A DNA stretch of 64,000 nucleotides from Candidatus Obscuribacterales bacterium (GCA_020054205.1 JAGVLS010000024.1:1-64000), one strand, 5' to 3'; positions 9,348 to 18,771 are shown, numbered from the stretch's first letter. Program-made: numbers and translations. Notes: generated by a model from the sequence alone, not told the origin.

Positions 9348-10508
9348 ATGGTTTTGCCAGAAGTTCTTATCGATAATAAACAAAATAGACAGAATAATAT
9401 TCTTCGCAATAAGAATACTCATTTATCTATAAAATATTTGAGCATTTCGATAATTGCTTTTATTTGTTTTGCTTTGATCAATATATTTTGTTGGCAAATT
9501 AGTCATGAGGACAAAGAATTATCCAAAGACTTGTGGGGCGGAGTTGGTTCTATTGATTTGGCCATTGGTCAATATAATCAATTGACAGAAAAACCAAATG
9601 TTGTCCTTCTGGGTTCATCTTTAATGATGTATCCATTCTGGGCTATGGACAAAGAAAAGCATCCACAAATTTCTGACATTTTTCATCATCGTTATTCACT
9701 AAGCATGCAAGATGAATTATCCAAAGCCGGGGTAAAACAACCATGTGTTTATAGTTTTGCCATTTTTGGACAAATGATTTCAGATGCTTATATTTATGTT
9801 GATGAATATTTGAAAGAGAACAAAACACCTCAATATTTAGTTTTTGGTATTGCACCAAGAGATTTTAGTGATTATGATTTGCCAGCACCCATGGACACAC
9901 TAACATTTAAGCGTTTAATTGGGCTAAATAATTTTGCTCATTATGCACTCTTATATTTACCTAAATTAGAAGACAAAATTGATTTTTCTGTCAACCATTT
10001 ATGTTTTTTCTACAGCCGCCGTTGGCGTTTGCAACATGAAATTGATAAAGCCTTAAATAAGGCTTATGCTTTTTTTGGTATTAATATTTCTCATAGCAAA
10101 AAGCCCTCGGAAAATACTGCTGGTTTTATGCTAGCTGGCTCAGAAGACGTACGTTTTCAAAATAGCCTTAATGAATATAAGCGACGTTATCGCAATATTG
10201 CCGAAAAAGATCTCAGTATACAAATGGGATTTCTTTCGAAGCTACTTTCTGTTTGTCATAATCGTCATATAAAAGTTATTCTAGTAAATTTGCCACTAAC
10301 TAAAGAAAATGTTCAATTGTTGCCAGAAGGATTTTATAAAAATTTCTCAAAACAAATTGCCAATATTGCCAGTGAAAACCAAGCAAAATATCTAGATTTA
10401 GGTGAGAATTCTAAATTTAATCGTTCTGATTTTTGGGATACAACACATCTTAATCATGCTGGTGGCAAGAAATTGCTAACAGAAATAATGCCTTATTTAC
10501 AAGACTAA
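9348..10508 (+). CDS. membrane-anchored SGNH/GDSL-like protein (DltD/DUF1574 type)
   Basis: 386 residues. A single hydrophobic helix at about 29-50 anchors a large extracytoplasmic domain. Block I, VVLLGSSLMMYP (about 83), carries the nucleophile serine of SGNH hydrolases, and DTTHLNHAGGKKL (about 364-376) carries the catalytic Asp-x-x-His pair. The spacing and overall form are like DltD, AlgX-type and DUF1574 proteins that modify cell-surface polymers by acylation or deacylation. No dlt or alg genes are adjacent, so the substrate is unknown. AGGG sits only two bases before the ATG at 9348; a TTG at 9354 would be better spaced and may be the true start. Confidence 0.7.
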   Translation: MVLPEVLIDNKQNRQNNILRNKNTHLSIKYLSISIIAFICFALINIFCWQISHEDKELSKDLWGGVGSIDLAIGQYNQLTEKPNVVLLGSSLMMYPFWAMDKEKHPQISDIFHHRYSLSMQDELSKAGVKQPCVYSFAIFGQMISDAYIYVDEYLKENKTPQYLVFGIAPRDFSDYDLPAPMDTLTFKRLIGLNNFAHYALLYLPKLEDKIDFSVNHLCFFYSRRWRLQHEIDKALNKAYAFFGINISHSKKPSENTAGFMLAGSEDVRFQNSLNEYKRRYRNIAEKDLSIQMGFLSKLLSVCHNRHIKVILVNLPLTKENVQLLPEGFYKNFSKQIANIASENQAKYLDLGENSKFNRSDFWDTTHLNHAGGKKLLTEIMPYLQD

Positions 10509-10536
10509 AGAGAAGCACATCCCCTGGCTAATATTT

Positions 10537-11364
10537 TTATTCTCTTTCTTGCACTTGTACAGTAATTACACGATCGGTTGATGTAATTTGATTTACAACA
10601 TCCATACCTTGCACTACACCACCAAAAATTGCATACTGGCTATCCAAATTTGGTTGTGCAGCCATAGTAATATAAAATTGGCTGCTAGCTGAATTAGGAT
10701 CAGCAGCATGAGCCATGGCTACTACACCTGGGGCATTATGTTTAAGTCCAACGCTGAGCTCTAGTGTTAGTCGTCGTTCAGCACCACTGCCTGGTTCAAT
10801 ATAGCCACCAGTTCCATCTCCTTTTGGACAACCTGTCTGAATTACAAAACCTGGCACTACTCTATGAAAAGTAAGATTGTTATAAAATCCTTTTTGACTT
10901 AAGTCTATAAAATTAGCAACTGTTCTTGGTGCCAACTTTCGATACAGTCGGATGATAATAAGTCCTTTTGTAGTCTCAATCAAAGCCAACGGGTCTTTTT
11001 TACCACAAGTAGGACATTTGGTTTTTAAATTTGCCTCTGGACCAAAAACATTGGCTGCATTAGAACTATCTGCATTGGGATTTGCATTTTCTGGTGGTGG
11101 TAATGAATTCGTATTTAATTGGGGCTGTGCTTGCTTTCTAAAACGGGAACTCCCGGAAGGAAAATTATTTGTAGGAGGTAAAACACTTGGACTAGAAGGA
11201 ATTGGTTGTGTTTGTTGATTGGGAGATAAAATCACTTCTGGAGGCAAATTATCGAAATCAATTTCAGCAGCTTGCAAAAATGGCACGACAAAAATCGCTA
11301 TTATCAATGCAGTTAGTAATGAAAGTATTTTATTACTGAAATGAAAGTTGGATGTTTGATTCAT
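10537..11364 (-). CDS. exported cyclophilin-type peptidyl-prolyl cis-trans isomerase
   Basis: 275 residues. This enzyme catalyses proline isomerisation during protein folding. A signal or anchor segment (about 10-32) is followed by a Pro/Asn/Ser-rich linker (about 40-105), a CPTCG pair that looks like half a zinc ribbon (about 115), and a complete cyclophilin domain (about 123-275). The domain shows FHRVVPGFVIQTG, GDGTGG, VAMAH, NSASSQFYIT and YAIFGGVV. The catalytic arginine of FHRVVPGF is present. It begins 11 bases after the stop of nagB on the same strand, so the two are probably co-transcribed. Location outside the cytoplasm is inferred from the N-terminus. Confidence 0.92.
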   Translation of the reverse strand: MNQTSNFHFSNKILSLLTALIIAIFVVPFLQAAEIDFDNLPPEVILSPNQQTQPIPSSPSVLPPTNNFPSGSSRFRKQAQPQLNTNSLPPPENANPNADSSNAANVFGPEANLKTKCPTCGKKDPLALIETTKGLIIIRLYRKLAPRTVANFIDLSQKGFYNNLTFHRVVPGFVIQTGCPKGDGTGGYIEPGSGAERRLTLELSVGLKHNAPGVVAMAHAADPNSASSQFYITMAAQPNLDSQYAIFGGVVQGMDVVNQITSTDRVITVQVQERE

Positions 11365-11375
11365 TTGTATGTTGA

Positions 11376-12050
11376 TTAATAAGCAAAATCAGCAAGAACA
11401 TGTAAGTTTTGATGTGTCTGTAAAAACGAAGCGGGTATCTCACTAGTTACCGGACCAGATAATGCCTTTTGTAGAACTTCTTTTTTATTTTCTCCACTTA
11501 CTACTAGTACTATTTTGCGGCTATTTAAAATAGTCTGTATGCCAATAGTAACAGCTTTTTTAGGAATATCATCACTTTTTTTAAAAAACTCAGCGTTAGC
11601 GAGCCTTGTCGATTCAGTTAACCAAATTGAATGTGTCCAGGTATGCAAGACTGTGCCAGGCTCATTAAAGGCAATATGTCCATTGCGTCCCATACCTAAT
11701 ATAGTTAAATCTAAACCACCCTGCTCAGCAATTAATTGGTCATAATCACATTCTTGAATAGGAGAAAAGCAATGCTTTTTTTGAATATTAGTATGAACAT
11801 ACAGATTTTGGTTCAAATAATATTGAAAGGTCTTATCTTCAGGTACATCAACATATTCATCTAAGGCAAAGCATTTTACAAATTGCCAGTCAAAATTATT
11901 AGTAGAAGACCATTGGCATAAAATCTTATAGCCCAGTAGTGGTGTTCTACCAGTTGGCAATCCTAAATTACAATTAGGTTTCGCTAAAAGCTCTTGCTTA
12001 ATTGTTTCAGCTAGATTAAAGCTCAGTTGTTGGTAAGAGTTAGAATTCAA
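11376..12050 (-). CDS. nagB: glucosamine-6-phosphate deaminase
   Basis: 224 residues. The enzyme converts glucosamine-6-phosphate to fructose-6-phosphate and ammonia, feeding amino sugars into glycolysis. Motifs are LGLPTGRTP near the N-terminus, ALDEY with the catalytic Asp, LGMGRNGHIAFNEPG with the active-site His and Glu, and TRLANAEFF. The NGH form (rather than DGH) is also found in Gram-positive-type NagB as far as I recall. The protein is somewhat short (E. coli NagB is 266) because of a shorter N- and C-terminus. The start is TTG at 12050, without a strong Shine-Dalgarno. No nagA or transporter is adjacent; the neighbour downstream is a cyclophilin gene. Confidence 0.9.
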   Translation of the reverse strand: MNSNSYQQLSFNLAETIKQELLAKPNCNLGLPTGRTPLLGYKILCQWSSTNNFDWQFVKCFALDEYVDVPEDKTFQYYLNQNLYVHTNIQKKHCFSPIQECDYDQLIAEQGGLDLTILGMGRNGHIAFNEPGTVLHTWTHSIWLTESTRLANAEFFKKSDDIPKKAVTIGIQTILNSRKIVLVVSGENKKEVLQKALSGPVTSEIPASFLQTHQNLHVLADFAY

Positions 12051-12081
12051 TTAAATAGGACTCTTTCAAAAATAATAATAG

Positions 12082-12116
12082 GAATAGATTAAATTATATG
12101 AGCTCAAAATCTATTC
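12082..12116. promoter_or_regulatory. 9-bp inverted repeat between divergent nagB and protease gene
   Basis: GAATAGATT (12082-12090) and AATCTATTC (12108-12116) are a perfect inverted repeat with a 17-base spacer in the 144-bp divergent gap. The half-site centres are 26 bp apart, about two and a half helical turns. It could bind a dimeric regulator controlling one or both genes. It does not match the NagC or DasR consensus as I know them. Confidence 0.35.
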
Positions 12117-12194
12117 TGTCGCTAAAATAGCTAATAAGAATTGCTTGAAAATATACTTGTTACATTTCCTCATCTTTAATATTGGATTTTTAGC

Positions 12195-13061
12195 GTGAAA
12201 AGACACATTATTGCTATTGCCCTTTTATTTAGCGTTTTTGTCTTTGCCGCAAAAGTTAATGCCCAAAGTAAAGGACTACCACAAGCAACATTTCCAACAT
12301 ATGCACGGCAAGCAGGAACTACAGGTGATGATTTACCTTATTCTGGTGGTTTACATCTAAGTCCTGGACTTGAGCATACAAAAAATAATAATAGCCAAAT
12401 ATATAATCCAGGCGAGCCAAGCCAGAACATGAAATTAGCTCGTTGGGATAAGGGAAGAATGCCTTTACTTATATGGATTAGTCCTGGCTTAAAGTTACCA
12501 GAATGTCCTTTTGAATCAATCCCAGATACTCGAGTTGATCTAGTAAGTTCACTTTTAAAAGAGTCAAACTCATTAGCTAATTTAAGCCAAGCTCCAGGTT
12601 GGACACCAGACATAAATATGATGGTGGCAGCTGGTTTTGAACAATGGCGACAATTAGAAAATGAAGGTGTAATTAGTTTTGGATTTGTAGAAGATCCACA
12701 TAAAGCAAATGTTCTGGTATTTTTTACAGATCGTTTTGTTGGTGCCGACGGTCCTGGTGGCACGAGCGTTCATGGCATTACGTGCGCTAGATTATATAGA
12801 ACAAATGATATTCGACAAGCAATTGCACAAGGAGCAATTTTGCCGAATACACCAGTAGTTATGGAATTAGCAATTGAAAGTGATTTAACGAAATTATCAG
12901 CTAATGCCGCTCACGAATTTGGTCATGCACTCGGGATTAAGGCCCATAGTCCATATCGAGATGATCTTATGTATGAAAATCGCATTGTAGAATTTTTGTC
13001 ACCTGCTGACAAAGCTACACTTAAATATTTATATCAACAAAATCCAGATTTTCTTATGTAA
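12195..13061 (+). CDS. secreted matrixin-like zinc metalloprotease
   Basis: 288 residues, GTG start. A signal peptide (about 1-24, ending near VNAQS) precedes the mature protein. The metzincin zinc motif HEFGHALGIKAH lies at about 239-250, and the methionine turn LMY follows ten residues later, together giving a HExxHxxGxxxH...M signature of the matrixin clan. Upstream, PLLIWISPG and GFEQWRQLENEGVISFGFV resemble the N-terminal half of small bacterial matrixin domains. It is therefore probably an exported zinc endopeptidase. The substrate is unknown. No propeptide cysteine switch is evident, so how activity is held back is unclear. Confidence 0.8.
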   Translation: MKRHIIAIALLFSVFVFAAKVNAQSKGLPQATFPTYARQAGTTGDDLPYSGGLHLSPGLEHTKNNNSQIYNPGEPSQNMKLARWDKGRMPLLIWISPGLKLPECPFESIPDTRVDLVSSLLKESNSLANLSQAPGWTPDINMMVAAGFEQWRQLENEGVISFGFVEDPHKANVLVFFTDRFVGADGPGGTSVHGITCARLYRTNDIRQAIAQGAILPNTPVVMELAIESDLTKLSANAAHEFGHALGIKAHSPYRDDLMYENRIVEFLSPADKATLKYLYQQNPDFLM

Positions 13062-13100
13062 CTTGTTGATATTAGTGTTGAAATTACTATTGACATTAAG

Positions 13101-13340
13101 GTGTCTTTTTTTCAAAATTTAATTAGCTGGCAACATTTAACCGGGAGTAATTATTTACTTATGCTACAAAATTGTGTTTGTGACCCACCGCTAGCAAAGG
13201 TAATTAAATTGCCTTTGTCCCGACTCAAGCAAAAAACGAAAGCAAAAACCAGCAATAATAAAAATTGTCCAATTCATAAAGTAAAAACAGAATGTGTAGT
13301 GCATGAAATTAAGACATTCTTGCCCGAGCCACGACATTAA
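13101..13340 (+). CDS. small hypothetical cysteine-containing ORF
   Basis: 79 codons from a GTG at 13101, lying between the protease gene and the convergent TPR gene, which it overlaps by four bases. The product has CVC, a later CPIH and CVVH, and a basic middle (KQKTKAKTSNNKN), which could suggest a small metal-binding or nucleic-acid-binding protein. The only purine-rich sequence (AAGG) touches the start codon, so initiation is doubtful. It may be a chance frame. Confidence 0.3.
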   Translation: MSFFQNLISWQHLTGSNYLLMLQNCVCDPPLAKVIKLPLSRLKQKTKAKTSNNKNCPIHKVKTECVVHEIKTFLPEPRH

Positions 13341-15409
13341 TGCAAAATTTGTTGTTTAGCAGCAATAGAAGTTGTTAGATGAATATCTCGATTGCTAGCA
13401 ATTCCTTGTGGCAATAAATCAGGAATTGATAGATCTGCTTTTGAATCAACCTTATCGAATGGCACTGATATGATACCTTCTGTTTCCGTATGCGGTAAAA
13501 CTTTGTTGTTATCAAAATAAACTTTTACTATTGATTTTTTCATGTCACTACCCCTAATAATGGCTTTCATTTTATTAGGTAATTTCAATTCACTATCTGA
13601 ATCGTTACGCAAAGCAACTATCAAATCCACTCCTGAATTTTTTGGTTTTACAGCTTTAAGTTGAAGATTTACAGTACTAGTATTAAGTAAACGATTTTGT
13701 TTTACGATATTCGGCGCTGTGGCAATATTTTTAATTCTAGGCAGGGGATCTGGTGCTACTTCAGGCATAGCAGCTGCCATAGCTAATTTTGCTTTGGATA
13801 AGGTTTTTTCTATATCTGGTATTTTTACATCAGGCATAGAAATAGCCTCGCGCAAAACTGGCATATTAGTTAAATCAGCAGCTGAAGCTAAACTTTCTTC
13901 ATTACTTTCACCCTTGCCAGCAGATACAATATCTCTTAAAAACCGCTGAGTAGAACTTTCTGCTTGTGCTAATTGATCTTTTTGAATTAACATATAATTT
14001 CTCAAAGAATAACTAAAATTACTAATATTTGTTAGTGGTTCAGAGCTTGGTAGACTGGTGGTAATGCTTGGAAATAATTTTTTTCCTAGATCAGCTGGAG
14101 AGACAATAGCGGCAACTGGTTGACTTGTTGCTATCAATTGTGGCGCTACCTGGGGTGCAGCAACTATTAATAATGGATTCTTACTTAATTCTTGAATTTT
14201 TGAAACTATTTCATTATCTTCTGGAGCATGTTTCAGTCCATTTAAATATGCTTTTTTAGCCTCGGGAAACAAACCAATTTTTTGGGCAAGATCTCCTTCA
14301 CTTATATGTGCTTGTATATTGAATGGATTAAGTTGATTAGCTTGTCTCATTTTGTCATAGGCTTCTTTATACATTCCTTGTGAAGAAAGATTATTAGATT
14401 CAGATATAAGTCTTTCCGCTTCTTGCTTAGACAACGCATGCTTAAAACTTTGCCTAGCAGCTGGCAAATGAGGATGATTTGGATCTAAATGAGCAGCTTG
14501 CCTATATTCATTTTGAGCTGCCGGTAAATCACCCACTAGTTGATATGCACGAGCCAAACCCATATGACTGTTTGCTGTCGGTAATTTAGCAACTTGTTTT
14601 TGCCATAATTCAAGTAATGTTTTTGCTGATGGTTCATCATGCTGATTGAGCATTAAAGCTTTCGATAAATTTGTATTAGCTGCTCTTAAATCCGCCTCAG
14701 CGTATTTCAAAAGTCCGAGCTGTCTATATGCATAAACTGATTTTGGATTGAGTTCAATTGCCTTTTCATATTCAGTAAATGCTAATTGTTTTGAGCCTGT
14801 TTTTACTGCCAAATCTGCTAGTCCTAAATGCACATTAAAAGCATCGTCACCTTTAGGTTGTAATTTCAATAACGAAGTGTATTCTATATACGCCTCATCC
14901 AATTGCCCTTTCATAGCCAATTCCTGAGCCATTTTCAATCTAGCTTTCACATCACGTGGATTAATTCCAGTTTGAGCTAATAACCTATTTAATAAGTCTT
15001 GTGCTTGTTTGTTGTTAGGGTTAAAAGATACAGCTTGCCGAGCTGATTTTATAGCAGAATTTAAGTCGTGATTACGTAAAAAAGTATTTGCTCTAACTAT
15101 GCTAGCCTGAGAAAGTTTTTGTTTATATGCATTACTTAAGTCCGTCCCTGCATCTATATGTCCTTTGTAGACTTTATGTTGCTTGTTTAGATTTGTTGAA
15201 TTCGCACTACTAGATGTAGCTGTTTTTTCGTTGAACAAATCATAGTCCACTCTTCTATCAATTAGAGATGCTGGCACATACACTTTTTTAGCATGGGAAA
15301 AACTGTGTCCCCAAGCAAGATTATTAGTTTGCAAACAAAAAGCTAAGCTGAGTAATAAGCAAGAGAACTTACATTCACGTAGATGTAATTGATTTGCACC
15401 GTATTTCAT
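13337..15409 (-). CDS. secreted tetratricopeptide-repeat protein
   Basis: 690 residues from the ATG at 15409 (a TTG three codons upstream is also possible; neither has a strong Shine-Dalgarno). A signal peptide or anchor occupies about 15-33. Residues about 90-425 hold a run of TPR helical pairs, for example GQLDEAYIEYTSLLKLQPKG, KQLAFTEYEKAIELNPKS and DLPAAQNEYRQAAHLDPNH. TPR arrays bind partner proteins. The C-terminal ~250 residues are rich in Pro, Ala and Ser and contain a beta-type segment with VDLIVALRNDSDSELKLP, like an immunoglobulin-like or anti-assembly domain. The function cannot be assigned; a periplasmic assembly role is inferred. It is a single-gene unit. Confidence 0.85.
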   Translation of the reverse strand: MKYGANQLHLRECKFSCLLLSLAFCLQTNNLAWGHSFSHAKKVYVPASLIDRRVDYDLFNEKTATSSSANSTNLNKQHKVYKGHIDAGTDLSNAYKQKLSQASIVRANTFLRNHDLNSAIKSARQAVSFNPNNKQAQDLLNRLLAQTGINPRDVKARLKMAQELAMKGQLDEAYIEYTSLLKLQPKGDDAFNVHLGLADLAVKTGSKQLAFTEYEKAIELNPKSVYAYRQLGLLKYAEADLRAANTNLSKALMLNQHDEPSAKTLLELWQKQVAKLPTANSHMGLARAYQLVGDLPAAQNEYRQAAHLDPNHPHLPAARQSFKHALSKQEAERLISESNNLSSQGMYKEAYDKMRQANQLNPFNIQAHISEGDLAQKIGLFPEAKKAYLNGLKHAPEDNEIVSKIQELSKNPLLIVAAPQVAPQLIATSQPVAAIVSPADLGKKLFPSITTSLPSSEPLTNISNFSYSLRNYMLIQKDQLAQAESSTQRFLRDIVSAGKGESNEESLASAADLTNMPVLREAISMPDVKIPDIEKTLSKAKLAMAAAMPEVAPDPLPRIKNIATAPNIVKQNRLLNTSTVNLQLKAVKPKNSGVDLIVALRNDSDSELKLPNKMKAIIRGSDMKKSIVKVYFDNNKVLPHTETEGIISVPFDKVDSKADLSIPDLLPQGIASNRDIHLTTSIAAKQQILH

Positions 15410-15510
15410 AAAGTTCAAATTACCAATTGCCTTGTATCATTGTATAGCCTTTTATCAACTTTCCAAGAGGATTTAATGGAAAAGGATGGATAAACTAATT
15501 CTCAAAAAGC

Positions 15511-15537
15511 AGCAAATGCCATTTCCACACATTTGCT
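15511..15537. promoter_or_regulatory. 8-bp inverted repeat in the adhE upstream region
   Basis: AGCAAATG (15511-15518) and CATTTGCT (15530-15537) form a perfect inverted repeat with an 11-base spacer, about 110 bases before the adhE start. A TATAAT at 15587-15592 could be a -10 box but lacks a good -35. The repeat does not match the Rex operator TTGTGAA-N4-TTCACAA, so redox control by Rex is not supported. Confidence 0.3.
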
Positions 15538-15647
15538 TACATACTCTTGATAAGTTCCAGGATATATCTTAAGCTGAACTATTACTTATAATATGCTGTT
15601 ATTCCGAAATAATTATCATGATTATTAGCTGGAGATAAGACACGGTT

Positions 15648-18323
15648 ATGGACCAGCCAACCATTGACATAAACAATATCAATAATGCGTTACCTGAGCA
15701 TTATTTACATGAGGCAAAAACAGCTCAACCTGGCTCCAATAGCCAATCAATAAATGACTCGGTTAATTCATTAGTGAGACAAGCAAGATTAGCGGCAGCT
15801 GTATTCACTCAATATTCACAAGCTCAAGTTGATGCCATTGTAAAAGCCATGACATTAGCAGCGCTCGACAATGCTCATAAATTAGCTAAAGCTGCTTGTG
15901 AAGAGACACGTATGGGTGTCATGGAAGATAAAGTTTTAAAAAATCTTGTTGCTTCTGAATTTTTATATCATCAAATAAGAGACAAAAGAACAGTAGGCGT
16001 AATTAAAGAATTTCCTGAAGATAATATGGTGGAAGTAGCAGAGCCAGTAGGAGTAATTCTTGCTCTTTCTCCAGTAACCAATCCAACTTCAACAGTAATT
16101 TTTAAAAGCTTATGTGCGGCCAAGACTCGCAATAGCATTATATTCAGCCCACACCTAAAATCAGCTAATTGTTGTAATTTAACAGCAAAAATTTTGTATG
16201 AGGCAGCATTGTCTGCTGGCGCACCAAAAGGTTTTATTTCTTGGGTTGAAAAATCTCCTCGCTTGCGCCGTGAAACAGAATTGATGATGGTTCATCCTGA
16301 AGTTGATTTGATTTTTGCTACTGGTGGCACACAAATGGTAAGAGCAGCACATAGTTCTGGCAAACCAGCCATAGGCGTTGGTGCAGGCAATACTCCAGTT
16401 TATGTTCATTCATCAGCTGATATTGCTGCTGCTGCTATGGATATTGTTATTTCTAAAACTTTTGATAATGGAACAGAATGCCCATCCGAACAAACTCTAG
16501 TAGTTGACCGATCGGTTATTGACGAACTTTTGCTGGAATTCAAAAAACTTGGATGTTATGTTTGCTCTGAATCTGAAGTTGCTTTAGTTACTGATGCAAT
16601 TATTGATCCAAGAACAAATGGCATGAATTATAAATTTGTTGGTCAACCAGCAACACTTATTGCTGAGACAGCTGGAATTAAAGTACCATCTAATACCAAG
16701 ATGTTGCTTTGTCCAATCAATGGTGAACTAAGGAAAAACAAATTAATAGTAGAAAAATTAATGCCTGTACTAGGCTTTCTCGCTGTTGATAGTGTTGATG
16801 AAGGTATAAATCGCGCTCTAGATGTAAATTACGCCGGCGGCACAGGACATACTGCTGGAATTTTTTCTACCGACGATAATGTAATCGAAAAATATGCTGA
16901 GGCTATTAATGCCGGTCGGGTAATCGTTAATTCACCAACTTCAATTGGCGGACTTGGCGGTGTATACAACAATTTAAATACAACACTTAGTTTTGGTTGC
17001 GGTACTGGCGGTGGCAATATTACTACAGACAATGTCGGTATCAAAAATCTGATTAATTACAAACGGGTACCGAAACGCAAACATTTTACTCTTTCTTTTC
17101 AAACCACGAAAAATATTTATATCAATCCAGGTAGCATTGACCAATTACGCAATATCAGGACTAAATCTGCTTTTATAGTTACTTCTCCCTCTACAGCAGC
17201 AAGGGGACATCTTTCTTTAGTACTAGAAAAATTATCTTCCAATTGCCAGGTTACTGTATTCAATGAAGTTGGTGTTGAGCCAGACTGGTCAACAATTAGC
17301 AAGGCTCTAGCAAGCGCCAAACATTCACAGCCAGATACAATAATAGCCCTTGGTGGTGGATCTGTTTTAGATGCCGCAAAAATCATACGTTTGTTTCATG
17401 ATTGGCCAGATTTGGCAATTGGTGAAATTTCAATTTCATTCTTGGACTTTAGACATCGCATTGCCGAATTTCCTAAAGAATTAAAAACTCAATTAATTGC
17501 CATACCAACGACCTCCGGTACAGGCTCTGAAGTAACACCATTTGCTGTACTAAAAGACTCTATGCATAATCGTAAATTATCTTTGATAGATGAGTCTTTA
17601 TTACCAGATGTAGCGATTGTCGATGCTCAATTAACCAAAAGTCTTCCGAGAGAAATTACTGCTGACACAGCAATTGATGCTTTGACTCATAGTTTGGAAT
17701 CATTGGTTTCAATTTTAGCTTCAGACTACACAGACGGGCTGGCATTAGAATCAATGCGTTTGATATTTGAAGCTTTGCCTCAAGCCTTAAAAAATGGCAA
17801 CGATGTACTTTTGAGACATAAATTACATAACGCTGCTTGCTTAGCAGGCATGGCAATAGGTAATGCATCAGTGGGCATAAATCATGCCTTGGCACACAGC
17901 TTAGGAGCTGTTTTCAATATTCCACATGGCAAAGCTAATGGCATATTTTTATTATCAACAATTGATTATAATGCTTCAATACCATATAAAATCACTCCTA
18001 GTTCTGTTTACACACACTATACAGCTGCGAAGAAATATTGTCGGGCTGCTCAATTTTTAGGTTTTATCGATGCAAGCAAGGTGGATGAACCTGTTGCAGT
18101 AAATGCATTAAAAAAAGGTATTTATGATCTTCTTTTATCAATCGGTCAGCCAACATGTATTCAAGAATTAGGTATTGAACTTGAAGCATTGCAAGCACAA
18201 TTCCCTAAATTAATTGAATTGGTATTAACAGATATGAGCTTACGTACAAATCCACGCTCACCAATAGTAAAGGAAGTAGAAGAATTATTTATTGGTGCAT
18301 ATCAGCCGAGGACGCAGTCATAA
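15648..18323 (+). CDS. adhE: bifunctional acetaldehyde-CoA/alcohol dehydrogenase
   Basis: 891 residues. AdhE reduces acetyl-CoA to acetaldehyde and then ethanol, regenerating NAD+ in fermentation, and typically assembles into helical filaments (spirosomes). The N-terminal aldehyde dehydrogenase half holds the catalytic cysteine in FDNGTECPSEQ (Cys at about 278). The C-terminal iron-type alcohol dehydrogenase starts near residue 475, with GGGSVLDAAK (about 568), TTSGTGSEVTPF (about 620) and metal-binding residues in AIDALTHSLES and NHALAHSLGAVFNIPHGKANG. An N-terminal extension of about 30 polar residues precedes the region where E. coli AdhE begins. GGAG sits 13 bases before the ATG. A STAS gene starts on the very next base after the stop. 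Confidence 0.96.
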   Translation: MDQPTIDINNINNALPEHYLHEAKTAQPGSNSQSINDSVNSLVRQARLAAAVFTQYSQAQVDAIVKAMTLAALDNAHKLAKAACEETRMGVMEDKVLKNLVASEFLYHQIRDKRTVGVIKEFPEDNMVEVAEPVGVILALSPVTNPTSTVIFKSLCAAKTRNSIIFSPHLKSANCCNLTAKILYEAALSAGAPKGFISWVEKSPRLRRETELMMVHPEVDLIFATGGTQMVRAAHSSGKPAIGVGAGNTPVYVHSSADIAAAAMDIVISKTFDNGTECPSEQTLVVDRSVIDELLLEFKKLGCYVCSESEVALVTDAIIDPRTNGMNYKFVGQPATLIAETAGIKVPSNTKMLLCPINGELRKNKLIVEKLMPVLGFLAVDSVDEGINRALDVNYAGGTGHTAGIFSTDDNVIEKYAEAINAGRVIVNSPTSIGGLGGVYNNLNTTLSFGCGTGGGNITTDNVGIKNLINYKRVPKRKHFTLSFQTTKNIYINPGSIDQLRNIRTKSAFIVTSPSTAARGHLSLVLEKLSSNCQVTVFNEVGVEPDWSTISKALASAKHSQPDTIIALGGGSVLDAAKIIRLFHDWPDLAIGEISISFLDFRHRIAEFPKELKTQLIAIPTTSGTGSEVTPFAVLKDSMHNRKLSLIDESLLPDVAIVDAQLTKSLPREITADTAIDALTHSLESLVSILASDYTDGLALESMRLIFEALPQALKNGNDVLLRHKLHNAACLAGMAIGNASVGINHALAHSLGAVFNIPHGKANGIFLLSTIDYNASIPYKITPSSVYTHYTAAKKYCRAAQFLGFIDASKVDEPVAVNALKKGIYDLLLSIGQPTCIQELGIELEALQAQFPKLIELVLTDMSLRTNPRSPIVKEVEELFIGAYQPRTQS

Positions 18324-18620
18324 ATGAATACACACATAACACTGAAAGTACCAACTATTCTGCGCGGCGCTCAAAATGATGTTGATGAAACATTAGCAAG
18401 CGGACAAAAATCTATTTGTTTGGATTTTTCTTTATGCAATTTTATTACCGTAGAAGGACTGGAGTGGTTAGAAACACTTTTAAATAAAGCTAAGTTGGCC
18501 GAAACAGAAATAAATTTGATAAATGTCCCTCCCAGCATATATAAAGTTTTCAAAGTAGCTCACATTGACAACACACTTATGTCTTTAAGTTCGACAGCAA
18601 GTTTTGCTCCAAGCTGTTAA
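18324..18620 (+). CDS. STAS-domain protein (anti-sigma-antagonist-like)
   Basis: 98 residues, a single STAS fold: ICLDFSLCNFITVEGLEWLETLLNKAK is the strand-helix of SpoIIAA/RsbV-like proteins and VFKVAHIDNTL is the usual C-terminal part. In partner-switching systems the conserved Ser of the DSSG loop is phosphorylated by an RsbW/SpoIIAB kinase. Here the corresponding loop reads TVEG, so that serine is replaced by valine and glutamate, and normal phospho-switching is unlikely. The ATG follows the adhE stop codon with no gap, which implies translational coupling. It could tune a sigma factor (a SigB/F/G-type sigma is encoded at 27307) or act in an unrelated complex. Confidence 0.7.
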   Translation: MNTHITLKVPTILRGAQNDVDETLASGQKSICLDFSLCNFITVEGLEWLETLLNKAKLAETEINLINVPPSIYKVFKVAHIDNTLMSLSSTASFAPSC

Positions 18621-18771
18621 GTCGGTGCTAATCTAATCGCCTCTCGTAACACATTTGCAATTCAGATATGAAATAAGCCTTTATTTCTCAAGAAATCGTT
18701 GTCATTTGGTGTATAAAAGCCATTACTAGAGACTTACTAGGTTTATTGTAAAAGCCTTTTGGGAGCAGAAT

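Noticed and set aside
5132-12116. Two inverted repeats with equal 17-base spacers taken as one regulon
   Set aside because: Their arm sequences are unrelated (ATTAGGCA versus GAATAGATT), so equal spacers are probably chance.
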